From positions 1 through 64,000 of the forward strand of contig PYSS01000060.1 in NCBI GenBank assembly GCA_003049465.1: 64,000 nt of DNA, written 5' to 3'. The position numbers and the translations under genes were made by a program. Below the pieces are notes generated by a model. It did no database searches. It saw only the letters and a program-made list of their open reading frames with translations, and was not told the origin of the DNA. How positions within the stretch are numbered: the stretch's first letter is position 1; each line of letters begins with the position of its first letter. This document shows positions 12,301 to 22,379 of the stretch, one piece after another. The stretch is from Magnaporthiopsis rhizophila (Eukaryota; Ascomycota; Sordariomycetes; Magnaporthales; Magnaporthaceae).

Positions 12301-13816
12301 CGAGGCATCCCGACCGACACCATCTCAGGCAAAGCCCCTACCGGCACAAGAGCCAACGCTCAACCTGTGGAGCCGAGCGAAGCTCCCTAGTCCATGGGCA
12401 AAGACTGCAACCCCTCGAGTGGCCAGCGAGTCGGAAGAGTTCTCGCTGCTCTCGGTGCAAGAGCGAGACTTGTCACAGGCGTCTTTACCTAGGTCTCGCG
12501 AACAATCATTAGCTGTCCAGATGGCTCGCACATCAGCTGCCAAGGTTGATCTGTCGAATTTCTTCTCTTCCCCGGCCGTTGTGCCTCGACTGCAGCCATT
12601 TGCGGCTGACAGCACCGATGACTCCGCTCCATCCCAGCCTACAAACGACAGTCGCAAGCAGCTGTTGGGGTCGGTCAAACCATCTTTGCAGCAGGCAGTG
12701 GCGCGCGAATCCATTGCGGCAGGGTCGGCGAGCCAAAGCCAGAACCCGCCGTCCTCCGTGGCACAGAAGGCATTTCAGCCCAACGGCCAACGTAGATTGG
12801 ACCTGTTCTCCCCTGCGCCCCCTCGCCAGCCGCATGTCAGCGAGGATGCTCGACCGTCGGCATTGTCGCAACGGGCGCCACCCAAGCCTCTCTTCCCCAA
12901 ACTCCCGCAAAAGCGCAATTTTGCGCCGCACGTAGGCAGTTCGGGTGGCTGGATGTTTGCGCCAGTCAGCTCTGGCGCCGCCAACCACCACGTGTCTGCC
13001 GAGGACACGGTTGAGCACGATGAGAGGTGTCACGAGTCTAGTGATGCTGAGCCAGACGAGCACGAATCGAGCTTCGTGGCGCCAACACTGAAACCGCTAC
13101 CTAACCGGGCCGCGTCTCCGGCCAAGTCGTGTCTCCGCTCCCCTCTCAAGCCTAAGACGCCCGGTCGAGTGGTTGAGTTCACAAGCAGCACTCTGTCGCC
13201 TCTTGGACTGGAGCAGGCCCGGGCTCTCCACGGCCTTCCGCAAGCGGCGGGCGGTGGTGATGCCATGGACTTGGACTCGGAGCCTGTGCAGATCGACGTG
13301 CAGCGGCCGACCGGGGGTGATCTGGCAAAGGATGAAAATAATAGATGCCCTTCGACATCATTCAGAAACCCGAAGCCCATCTCAGCATTGCACCAGTCTG
13401 TCGTGCTGTCGCCTCCGACGGGAGCCGCGGTTGCTGCGGAAGCTGCGGCACCGCGCCTCTCACAAACACAATGGAGCCGGGCGCACTGGGTCCGGATGGA
13501 TGCTCTGCTGCAGGAGCGCCGCCAAGGCTCGCTGAACTTCCAGCTGCAGCACCGCGTGAGCGTTTCGCAGAAGCGTCGGTCGGTGGCGCTCCTAGGAAAA
13601 CACGTCTCAGCACAGGGTGAGTCTATGGCGCTTGATCAGTGGCATCTCGATGTCGTGGACGCATTCCGGACGGAATTGGGCGCTGGCTGCGTCTGGGACG
13701 AGCACGTGCTCTCGAAGCGCCTCTTTGCCCTCCTAGTTGGCGAGGAGAGGCGCCGGGCAGCCAAGGGCGGGCGGCCGAGGCCCTTGGGCACAATACGGAG
13801 CAGCCAGGCCAACTGA
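9392..13816 (+). CDS. Large disordered AT-hook protein, function unknown
   Basis: Single-exon frame of 1474 residues from the ATG at 9392; the frame extends 18 bases further upstream but has no ATG there. Two AT-hook cores are visible, RRRGRPRKSG at about residues 137-146 and KKRGRPRRQ at about 222-230, suggesting binding to the minor groove of AT-rich DNA. The middle (about 240-1330) is acidic, Ser/Pro-rich and looks disordered, with an Asp/Glu run near residues 575-620. A repeated acidic-aromatic motif is seen (DDEDIW near 285 and DEDDDIWAFE near 970). The last about 115 residues look folded: WSRAHWVRMDALLQERR, then LLGKHVSAQGESMALDQWHL and VLSKRLFALLVGEERRR. I do not recognise this domain. 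Neurospora CHAP, a two-AT-hook partner of an HDA1 complex, is one possible relative but that is only a guess. Nuclear location is inferred. Confidence 0.75.
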   Translation: MPSSIHDAATDSMSSPDPLNDFVPSSVARVTRSMARGYQSSLRSQRQSSTTGSPRKQTFELDVGNELSPQKILVTVEAEGGEKDHVTRRLFPSSAVRGPRSAARRRDLATSTTTTTVPLRGLTDDEHEPVPGTATPRRRGRPRKSGTPMPSSKKRAGAPIDRSPNRNRRLRSGTADSASEMGGEDVDATPRPAAKFRKTPGRKGGTPSKKDTRPPKETGTAKKRGRPRRQALVPAEMEALADQDTLIDTIPSAIPTEPTTEDPRTDDTRLSSINMSTDDAGRNAMDDEDIWLAAVPESGPAADTWRASSSVVDKERRLSQQEIPRAADLLISDASSPDDRASVDYTASGANRSDAESETTERAARSDADIDTIAQGEDFSMILMDSIVSFRESMQYAEAALPEMGDATSLIVDRALEPIRQGRTDKTQGHSPSQQQEQSDHIHSGEGDTSSVKSAATAPAVRTIAAPELGRIADAPRNDTSLAPPNANNTTILAANSPRRGRTATPLSKQLALKSFRRDESLLETPDASRAQEVHAAPEEPSVYDDSFSEIPEGVLDAATPRPLRRHRSPLSEQADEVEGSAEDDESDNGCDDDDDHDDGEGSMENDEKAQSAEPTSMVIDSAPPPDTASKLLTPDETPPPADEEPLAKALEDAAMASDDGQDDELRSSPPALIASADETSRAMPPVIARDTRKDSTESPEAAAPSSPLSPRQDQDGHSDNLDLPSLAARPALSPIVRVGRALQHVTSDPPSPKGADGTLGSPFRSSVSRDIEDPETAPPGVTAAPSPEPPTRDATPEPSSVMRSERSWTQVLNPLSQIKSLVSQGAQMFSPRTMAPQAPAEDPFAPDSEMPSPKAVPKRRRPSIPLEEAGLESITGSTRAARDEAEDAMDWEAPETVVAAGSQRAQVFPASNTATPSSPVSGHRNDLRRHHSGRGEDTVATDVPVEEERLSQDELEPPEADEDDDIWAFEASRPTPSQAKPLPAQEPTLNLWSRAKLPSPWAKTATPRVASESEEFSLLSVQERDLSQASLPRSREQSLAVQMARTSAAKVDLSNFFSSPAVVPRLQPFAADSTDDSAPSQPTNDSRKQLLGSVKPSLQQAVARESIAAGSASQSQNPPSSVAQKAFQPNGQRRLDLFSPAPPRQPHVSEDARPSALSQRAPPKPLFPKLPQKRNFAPHVGSSGGWMFAPVSSGAANHHVSAEDTVEHDERCHESSDAEPDEHESSFVAPTLKPLPNRAASPAKSCLRSPLKPKTPGRVVEFTSSTLSPLGLEQARALHGLPQAAGGGDAMDLDSEPVQIDVQRPTGGDLAKDENNRCPSTSFRNPKPISALHQSVVLSPPTGAAVAAEAAAPRLSQTQWSRAHWVRMDALLQERRQGSLNFQLQHRVSVSQKRRSVALLGKHVSAQGESMALDQWHLDVVDAFRTELGAGCVWDEHVLSKRLFALLVGEERRRAAKGGRPRPLGTIRSSQAN

Positions 13817-14176
13817 CCCAGACTGGAACAGCCAGCCAGTCTGATGGTCGTTGCCTCGCTCGAATTTGAGGATTCGAGAGATGCAACGTCCTTTCCTGCG
13901 CGTCTAAATTGTTTGTGTTGGTTTTTGCTTCCTTGTTTTACCTCTTGACACAGCCTTGCGGGCAACCGTTTAACATTGCATGGACGGCGTTCTTTTTGGG
14001 TGTTCTGCATCTCCCCGTCTCCATGTCCCTGCATCAAAGTGTGCCTATCAACGCCTTGTGTGTAGTTGGGTCTGGTGCTGGGGGGCTGGGTGACTGTGAT
14101 CTATTTATTACCTGCATGGTTGGTTCTTGGGCGTCTCGTACTGACATGGCGTTCTGGGTTGTTGTTTTCAATACGT

Positions 14177-14247
<71 letters not shown>

Positions 14248-14248
14248 N

Positions 14249-14288
<40 letters not shown>

Positions 14289-14782
14289 GCATCCTGCTTT
14301 TGGATCCTTTAGGTGTTGGAATCGGAGCGCCATGGCATGCCTATATAGCCACATCTTTCAATATCACGGCCAAATAATCACCACATACCAGGGGAAGACC
14401 CTCTAATAATCTCCTTCGCGGCTGCTGCCAGTCAACCTGGGCGCTCAATGACATATTATCTGCTTGGGGACTATATTAAGATGTGTGCTAATTTCCCGAG
14501 AGCTGTATGGGACAGCAAGAGGTCGGCGCATCACAATGTAGGACAATGGGCATATTCCAAATCGAGCTGTCAGCATCGAACCCGATAACCCCTGTGTGAA
14601 CTTGAGGACGGCGCCGGCTACGCTACTTGTTCTAGTATTACAAACGCAAATCCGCTACCACCCGACTTGATCGGCATGTCTCCGTCAAGCCGTCGAGCAA
14701 AGAAATAGAAGCATCAGCACCGTCGCAGCCTGCCCAGGGCATGCAGACGCAGACATCTACCTGCCTTCTGCGCGCGATGACT
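13817..14782. other. Intergenic between convergent genes, with long T-run
   Basis: About 970 bases between the 3' ends of the AT-hook gene and rpn6. It holds the longest homopolymer of the window (14179-14287). No gene is supported; translations across the T-run give only polyphenylalanine or polylysine. Confidence 0.65.
14179..14287. repeat. Poly-T run (about 109 bases) with one N
   Basis: An almost pure T-run, broken by G at 14247 and N at 14248. The N inside a homopolymer suggests an assembly join or unresolved length, so the true length is uncertain. It could also be the tail of a retroposed element inserted on the minus strand, but no element body is recognisable beside it. Confidence 0.85.
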
Positions 14783-16222
14783 CTACTCGAGCATGGATGC
14801 CTGATTGGTGTAGAGCACATCGACAACGCTACTGAGCTTTTCGATCGTGGATAGGGCAGCGTCGTAGGCCTCATCGCGCTGGGTCTCGTCAAAGATGATG
14901 AGGCACCCGGCGCCTTGATCGAGGACGCCGACAATCACCTTGTCGAGGATCATCTGCGACAGCTTGCGCTCGACTTGCTGGGTGTCGAGGCCGACCATCT
15001 TGGCGATGTGGTCGATCTCGACACGAGAGAAGGGCTCGATGACCTTGATCAGGTTCTGCTCCAGCATGGCGTCGTAGAGACGGCGCAGGTGAGATCGCAC
15101 AAAGGCGTCGCTGCCGAGCTCGTGGCGGTAGAGGGCCAGCGACTGTTCGTACTCTTCGAGCGACCGGTTCGCGTGGGCACGGGCGATGGCCTTCATGGCC
15201 TCGAGCGACTGGCCGGCGTACTTGGCGGCCTGCTTGGACGTCATGAGGTTGTTGACGTCGTCAACCAGGTTGAGCATGATCTTGCACAGCAGCATGTACT
15301 GCAGGGCGGCGGTGGCGCGCTGCGGCTCGTCCTGGGTGTGGTAGCCGTCCAGAGCCTCGATGAAGTAGCTGAAGGCGGTGTTGAAGTCCCGGTCCTCGGC
15401 GTGCAGCATGCCCGACTGCATGTCTAGGTTGGCCTGCAGTAGGGGTGGCGTGTAGACCGAGGCAGCGCTAGTGCGGGCGCTGGTCAGGGCGGCGCGGGCC
15501 TTGGAGATGTTGCCCAGCGCGTGGTAGACGCGCGATTCGAGCAGCTGCACCTCGACCAGCACCAGCTTGTCGTCTAGACGCTTCAGCTCGCGCAGGAGCC
15601 CGTTGATGAGCGTCAGGGCCTCGTAGTACGATTGCTTGGCCATCATCAGCGTCACAAGCCGCGTCTCAAGGTTCTGCCGGAGGAAAGTCCGCCGCTCCGA
15701 CGTCGCCCACTCTATACATGACTTGGTGACCGAGATCTGTAGGTCCGTCGTGTTGGGGATGTCCTCAAAGAGGTCGAGAAGCTGTCGGACTGTGCGGGCG
15801 CGCGCGTGTTTTCGGTCGAGTTAGATAATCAGAGCGCCACCAGCGGATGTCACGGGCAGATGAGAGCATACCGAGCTTTGCCGTCTTCGCTTTGGCGAAG
15901 GACGAGAGCACTGTCCGGCTTCTTGTGACCAGGTCGACCAGATCATTGGAGTTCCTTCCAGTCGCGAGGGGTCAGCATCACCCTGCAAGTTCCAGGACAC
16001 AGGGAGGGGCTGGGCTTAGGCCCCCCAATGGCCGACTTACTTTTGGTCTCGGTACAGCTCGCCCAGCCTGATCAGCGCAGTCTCATACTCGCGGGTCGCA
16101 TCGTCCGAGTTGACAGATGGAGGCTTCGAGATGATTTCTTTATACATAGCCTCAGCCTTTTTTGGGTTCGTCTTGGTGACCTCGCGGGCCTCGCGAAGCC
16201 TCGGTGAGTCTCCAGCAGCCAT
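14783..16222 (-). CDS. rpn6: 26S proteasome regulatory subunit Rpn6 (PSMD11)
   Basis: Rpn6 is a lid subunit of the 19S regulatory particle that clamps the lid onto the 20S core and base. Three exons (16041-16222, 15872-15954, 14783-15789) give 423 residues, the normal fungal length. The N terminus (MAAGDSPRLREAREV) leads into helical repeats with GELYRDQKNSNDLVDLVTRS and FAKAKTAKLVRQLLDLFEDI; the middle has the conserved AKQSYYEALTLINGLLRELK and DDKLVLVEVQLLESRVYHAL. The C-terminal PCI domain is clear (RSHLRRLYDAMLEQNLIKVI, then SRVEIDHIAKMVGL) and the protein ends with a helix carrying SVVDVLYTNQASMLE. It is divergent from sof1, with 688 bases between start codons. Every intron restores a conserved block, so the model is secure. 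Confidence 0.96.
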
Positions 16223-16910
16223 ATTTGAAGCAGATCGGGCGTCCGCTACAATCAATATCGAGTCACAATGTGGTTTGTATTCTGGTCCGGACCGGGCCTG
16301 CGGCGGGGGCCGCTGGGGGTTGCTGTCGATGGGCTGAATGATACAGGCGCGTGCGGATGCGAGTGCGCCGGCGTTGCCTGGGCGGGTGGCAGTTCTTAGT
16401 GGCAGTTAAGCTTCGGTTACAGTTTATTGTTGTCTGGGATAGACTGCGTTGCCGTGAGCTGTGCGGCCTGGTTGCTAATCGTGGTGGTGGCAGTGGTCAG
16501 TGCCGAGCTCAATTCCAGGTAGAGCTCTCCAACTGGCAGTGTCCGTCCAGGTTGCAGCCACACACGAAAGCGCCAAGGCGATGGCGACTCCAGGTGGTCC
16601 GCCTGCTCCAGTGAAGGTGGCTGGTGGGGGCACCTGCGCTGAGCGATAAACGATAAACGATAGGTGCGTCGAGCTAGGTACCTAGGTGGTCCGGCCGGAT
16701 AAACCTTGCGCCTGCCTCTAGGCATTCGGGGACCGGCATGAGGCAATTATGGCAGAATTCTGCTGACCGCCAAAAATTTAGGAACGCGACCTTGCATACC
16801 CCTGTTGCAGCTATCCTTTCCCAGCGGCGGGGCTTCTGTCGTTGAATGTTGCTGGTTGCCCTTATAACGTCGGTGCTGCTTCGCACAGGGATACAAATCA
16901 CAGTAGAACG
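16223..16910. promoter_or_regulatory. Shared divergent promoter region, rpn6 / sof1
   Basis: 688 bases separate the start codons of two divergent housekeeping genes, so promoters of both must lie here. It contains the doubled motif CTAGGTACCTAGGT at 16674-16687, the same palindromic element seen in other intergenic regions of the window, and a short direct repeat of CGATAAA near 16644-16662. No TATA box is obvious. The assignment as promoter rests on position only. Confidence 0.55.
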
Positions 16911-18757
16911 ATGAAGATTAAAGCGTGAGTCTCTCCCGCACCGCGTCTGCGCTTGTTCGCCGGCTGATCAACCGCCAATGTCCCTGCGACACAACACCGT
17001 AGATTGAGCCGGGCTCCCCAACAGCCTGCGGGCTCCGATGTCGCCAGGAAGCCGAAGAACGTCGACCCGGCCCTCCATCCTTTCGAGAGGGCCAGAGAGT
17101 ACCAGCGTGCCCTCAATGCTGTCAAGCTAGAGCGGTTCGTTTAGGTCATGCTCCCATTTTGCTCCTCGGCCAGTCGATGCTGATCCTGGACATGGCATAC
17201 AGCATGTTCGCCGCCCCTTTTATCTGCCAGCTGGGTAACGGGCATGTCGACTCGGTCTTCTCCATGACCATGGACCCCGGGTCCCTCTCGCGAGTAGCGT
17301 CCGGGAGTGCCGACGGCGTTGTGAAGATCTGGGACTTGACCAGCCGCGAAGAAGCCGTCAGTGCCCCCTCATATCTCCTCCGCGCGCAGATACCAAGACA
17401 CCACTAACACGGCGACCCGCACCAGTGGCAAACCACAGCACACGAGAATATAGTCAAGGGCCTCTGCTTCACCAAGGACCAGAAGCTTCTGACTTGCGCT
17501 GCTGATCGCACGATCAAGCTCTTCTCCCCCGAACAGGCTCCCAACTCGGTTCCTCTCTCTACCTGGCTGGGTACCAACGCGTTCACGTCCCTCTCCCACC
17601 ACCGGTCGCGCAATTCGTTTGCTGCATCGTCTAGTGTCATCTCGATTTACGATCTGGAACGCCACAGCGCTGCCCCCGAGGTCTTGCGTTGGCCCACATC
17701 TACCGACACCGTCAACTCCGTCGCATTCAACCAGGTGGAACAATCCATCCTCGGATCGTGCGCCTCCGATCGTGGAATTGTTCTGTAGGTAGTAGAAGTA
17801 CGGCCGAGCCTCATAAGTCATGCAGCTGACCCTCGAGCGATCCAGGTACGATCTCCGCACTTCGATGCCGCTGCACAAGACTGTCCTCAATTTTACCTCC
17901 AACAAGATCGCGTGGAACCCCATGGAAGCATTTAACTTTGCTGTGGCCAGCGAGGACCACAACATCTACATGTGCGTCACTGTCCTTTTCCCCCATGCCC
18001 TTGATCGCCGTTGCTCTCCCGGTTGGCACGTCCCCATACTGATATATCCGTACCTTTCTGCAGATTTGACATGCGTAAAATTGATCGCGCCTTGAACGTA
18101 CTGAAGGGCCATGTTGCTGCTGTCATGGACGTTCAATTTTCTCCCAATGGCGAAGAGCTTGTTTCGGGTAAGATGACTTGGGCGCTCAAGTCCTTCTCAA
18201 TGAGATTTGTTATGGCTAACATGTGCGGACATAGCATCCTACGACCGTACAATAAGGCTTTGGAGGAAGGACAAAGGCCACTCTGTTGATATTTACCACA
18301 GTAAGCCACCCTAGGATGGGAAGAGACAGGCATGAGGGCCTGTGTCAGAGGCGGGAAACTAACCTTAAATGCCCGACACACAGCCAAGAGGATGCAGAGA
18401 GTGTTTTCCGCTGCGTGGACGCCGGACAACAAGTACGTGCTCAGCGGATCCGACGACGGCAATATTCGTCTCTGGAGAGCCAAGGCCTCAAGGAGAGAAG
18501 GTATCAAGTCGGCAAGACAGCGCCAAGCGCAGGAGTACAACGAAGCCCTCAGCGCGCGATTCGCTCACATGCCCGAGATACGGCGCATCAAGAACCACCG
18601 CCACATTCCCAAGGTGGTCAAGAAGGCAGCCGAGATCAAGGACGAAGAACTCAAGGCCATCAAGCGGAGGGAGGAAAACGAGCGGAAGCACTCCAAAAAG
18701 AAGTTCGAAAAGAGGAAGGCAGAGAGAGAAAAGATGATATTGGCGAAGGAAAAGTGA
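16911..18757 (+). CDS. sof1: Sof1/DCAF13-type WD40 protein of the small-subunit processome
   Basis: Sof1 is a nucleolar U3 snoRNP-associated WD40 protein needed for 18S rRNA processing. Eight exons are read: 16911-16924, 17003-17134, 17203-17356, 17426-17784, 17846-17971, 18064-18167, 18235-18300 and 18384-18757, giving 442 residues, as in the family. The first exon is only 14 bases (MKIKA-). The N terminus has VDPALHPFERAREYQRALNA, then a WD40 propeller with repeats ending SGSADGVVKIWDL, CAADRTIKLFS, VLYDLR, ASYDRTIRLW and SGSDDGNIRLWRA. The C-terminal Sof1 domain is basic: YNEALSARFAHMPEIRRIKN, then HRHIPKVVKKAAEI, with a Lys/Arg-rich end. Intron 2 (17135-17202) starts with the unusual donor GTTCGT; reading through it meets a stop, so splicing there is required. 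Identification is firm. Confidence 0.95.
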
Positions 18758-19576
18758 GTAGGTGCGGTTTGGGCCAAGTCTCCTGGGACGAGATACTCCC
18801 GGCTGTGTTGGTTGGCTCCATGGGATGTATTTGATCTGGGGTGGTCGGCCTTTCTTTAACTTTGTCACCGCATTGCTTGGCGTTTTATTTTCTTTCCTAC
18901 CGTCGTGCTGGGCTTGGCAGGATAAATATAAAAAATAATTGGGTTGTCCACATAAGTCGGTATCTCCTGGCCCAGTCCATATGTGTCGAGCAAGGGAGTC
19001 TAGCTTCGTGTGATTGTGCTACCTCCCACGTGGCTCATCCGATTTTGGTGCTCGGTACTCGTGTTTGCCAGCGTTGCATCGCTTATGCCAATAATCAGCA
19101 GTCACTTGTGGAATTTGTCGCATATTTTACTTGCTATACCTGACCAGCTTTGCTGGCCGCTGTTCTGTTGCCTTTGGAGCTCTGGTCATACACTCTCCCC
19201 GTGGTAGCCAGGATCCCTCAGGCCATATCGATTTGTATGTTTGGATGCCATCTTTCTGTATACCCCCAGGGCTACCCTCTACCGCCCAAGTACATTATAA
19301 TTACGACGCTCCCATATCCAGGTTTAGCCAAGATCATGCATAACCAGGGCAGCCAAGCCATAGATGAGTCTAGATCAAGTGTCCTCGAGATCATGCACCG
19401 TTGGATATCCTCGGAATCAGGACCCAGGTCGGACGTTTTGACGCCAATCCACCCCTTTAAAGGTAGAGAGGCCGTGTTTGGTCCAGGCAGGCAGGCGTTC
19501 AACGAAGGAAAAGTTCTTGGAATTCTTGCCGCACTCAAAATTAAAGGAAAGAAAATAAAAGAAACGATAGCCCGGT
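18758..19576. other. Intergenic between convergent genes
   Basis: About 820 bases between the 3' ends of sof1 and the GH72 gene, presumably carrying both 3' UTRs. No repeat, RNA gene or conserved open frame was seen. Confidence 0.6.
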
Positions 19577-20952
19577 TTAACCCCACAGGACAAAGAACAG
19601 CAGGGTGGCGGCGAGGGCGGCGGTCATGCCGGTAAACTCCCTGAGTGGCGAGGCAGCGGCGCCCTGGGTAGACGTCGTGGCGGGTCCCGGGGCAGAGTCC
19701 GGATTCGGCGGCGCGGTCGGGGCAGGAGTGTATGTGCCCCTAAAGGACTCGCCCAGGGGCGGCAGAGCCACGTTGCCGTCGACGAGCCAGCCGCCCTTGG
19801 TAGAGGCGGGACAGGCGCGGGTGGAGGGGGAAGGAGTGTAGTCGGCGCGGGAGACTCCCGTGGCGGTCGGGATGCGGTCCCACTGCGACTTGAGGTTCGC
19901 AAAGTCGGGTACGACAGGGGTCGGGGTGCCCTTGCGGGTGAAGCCGCCCTTGACGTTGGAGGCGACAATGCTGTGGTCGGTGGGCGGGCCGTAGCTGATG
20001 AGGCCGTAATGGTTCTGCTCCTGGATCCACTCGTAGACGAGCGAGCCGCTCCAGTCGCGGACCATGTCCAGACCGAAGATGGCCTTCTGGTCGTCGAACA
20101 GGCGCGGGCCGGGAACATTGCAGCCCGTCTCGGAGAAGAAGATGGGGACGGGGAAGTCCTCGGCCTGGGCCTGGAGGCTCTTGTACCCGGACTGGACGTA
20201 GTTTGAAGGGTCGCACCACGAGTACGAGTTGAGGGCGAAGAAGTCGACGTTTTGCGAGGCGTTGCCGCCGCACGTGAGGTAGTCCTGTAGCATGGGCCGC
20301 AGCTCGGCGATGTCGGCGGCCGAGTAGCCGATGGGGAACTTGCGATAGCCCTTGGAGTCGCGGTAGGCCTTCATGTCCCGGGCGGCAGCCTTGATGAAGG
20401 GCGCGGCCATCGACTGGTTGTTGATGGAGATGATCTCGTTGCCGACAAAGAAGCCCAGCGAGTTATCGAAGTTCGAAAAGGCGTCCATGACGGCGGCATA
20501 GCTCTTGTACTGCTCCTGCGTCCATGCGGGGCTGTTGGGGAGTATGTACGTTGAGAATGTGTCCAGGTCGATCAGGGTGTAGATGCCGGCCTTGGCGAAC
20601 GCGGCCATGCATTCTTTGTGGTCGGCGGCCGGGTCGACGTGATATACTCGAATCACGTTTGCGCCCAGCGTTTGCATCAGCTGCGCGTCCAAGCGGCACT
20701 GCTCCGGGTCGGCCAGCGGGTCGTCCTCGGTCAACTGATAGGCGATGCCTATATGGCGTACAAGTTTAGTTCACAGAACTCATATGAGTGAGTGCAGCCA
20801 GCCAAGCCTTGAGGCGAGCATAATTATTGACCTCTCATGATAAACTGCTTGCCCTCGCTGGTGAAAAACTTGTTTCCGTAGGCGGTTATGGTGGGCATCG
20901 CACCAGCCGTGGCGAGGCTGGCCACGAACACGACGAGCCAAGACAACCACAT
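19577..20952 (-). CDS. GPI-anchored beta-1,3-glucanosyltransferase (GH72, Gel/Gas type)
   Basis: GH72 enzymes cut and rejoin beta-1,3-glucan chains in the cell wall. Exons 20832-20952 and 19577-20748 give 430 residues. A signal peptide is visible (MWLSWLVVFVASLATAGA, likely cleavage near residue 18), followed by PTITAYGNKFFTSEGKQFIM and GIAYQL, the usual GH72 start. The acid/base Glu lies in FFVGNEII (about E145) and the nucleophile Glu in IFFSETGCN (about E247). After the catalytic domain there is no Cys-rich CBM43 (X8) module; instead a Ser/Thr/Pro-rich tail leads to a hydrophobic C terminus (GMTAALAATLLFFVLWG) that fits a GPI-anchor signal. It is therefore of the Gel subclass without CBM43. 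The first intron interrupts the GIAYQ motif, and joining the exons restores it. It faces sof1 tail-to-tail. Confidence 0.93.
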
Positions 20953-22297
20953 GATGATGCGAGGGAGCTCTGAACCGAGACTTGGCGTGGGCTGATCTAT
21001 GGCGGCGTCTGCGTAGAGAGAAAGAGAGGAGAAAGAAAAGAAGTGGAGAGAATTGCAGGCACGGAAAAAGGCTGGTGGCCGGAGGGATGGCCCGTCAAGC
21101 TTTCCTCAGGTGTGGGGGCTTTGTGTTTGTTTGTATATGGGGTTATCCGCCTCTCCTCCCGTGATAGAGGAAACTCGTCCTCCCTTGTGGATATGGGAGC
21201 ACGGGGACGGGAAGCTGTGGGCTGGAACAACGGCCGATAGACAGGGGGTCGGTGTTGCAGCCTTGCACGACAGACGATGCCTTCAGCCGGAAAGCGTGAG
21301 AGAAGAGAGATTGGAGGGCACGCGGGAGAGTGGCAAAGAAGAGACAGTGATGAGCCACTTGTTCCAGAATTGCTTTTCCTCATCTTGCCTTTTCTTTTAT
21401 TATTTCCTCTCTCTAGAGAGGACGCGGACAGGCGGGCATCGGCGTCCTACTTACCTATCTCTCACACACGATGATGGACAGCAGTAGCCGACACGCTTAA
21501 TGCGGCCGCTTGGCATCGAGAAATTGCAGGTTTTCCCTGTTTTATCCCGGACCATGGCTGCAGTGAGGAAGCGGGAATTGACAGGGGGCGGTGCATGGTG
21601 TGCTTGTTAGTCGGTTGGAGTTGACTGAGGCTTTCACGTCATCACACGCGGGGAAGCCCGCGTCCACGATGGAACAACACACCGCTTGCAGCGCTAGCTC
21701 CTCCTGGCTAGGAATTCAACAATGAGCCATGTCTTACGGCTGATTGACGCGTCCTGGTGTTCGACCTGAAGGGCAGGCAGGAGCCGATAAGCACAACACA
21801 TCCCATCGGGCGATGGACACCCCACCATTCACCCGGGGCTTGCATTCCCAGAAAAAAAAGCGATACACCAAAAGGCCGCTCAGTAGGTACATGGGCAGCA
21901 ATAAACAACCTCCTTTTAAAAATGCATTTCCTTTCCATCTCCTTTCCTATTTCCTTTCCTAATTCCTTTATAATTACTATTTTTGTTTGAAAAAAGAGTT
22001 TAACCTAGCGAAGGAGTTTTATTTGGCCCAGGCACTTTTTTGGTGTATCAGTGTTTTATTGGGCTACATGAAGGATCAAGTATCAAGTGGAGCCACCCTT
22101 GTAGGATCAGCAGTCCATGACGGCTTGATGCAGCAACTTGGCGCCGTGGATGCCGAGGTGTCTGACCAATAACAGCGAGAATAACAGGCATTGGAACTGT
22201 GGGCTACACGATAAGGGGGGAAAAAGAAGTTGGTGTGGTATCGAAGGAAAAAGGAGAGAGAGAGAAATCCCGTCCAGCAGCGCCTCGCAAAAACATG

Positions 22298-22333
<36 letters not shown>

Positions 22334-22379
22334 AAAAAAAGACGATAGGGCAAGCCATAGCGAAAGCTACATCACACAC
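20953..22379. other. Intergenic, GH72 promoter and A-run
   Basis: About 1.4 kb with no gene. The GH72 promoter must lie in the left part. The right part contains an A-run at 22298-22332 followed by a second shorter one (22334-22340). Open frames here are translations of simple sequence. Confidence 0.6.
22298..22340. repeat. Poly-A run
   Basis: 35 A, one C, then 7 A. It lies just downstream (minus-strand sense) of the predicted pseudokinase stop, so it is a T-run in that gene's 3' flank. Confidence 0.85.

Noticed and set aside
13909..14406. 165-codon open frame with polyphenylalanine
   Set aside because: Translation of the T-run between two convergent genes.
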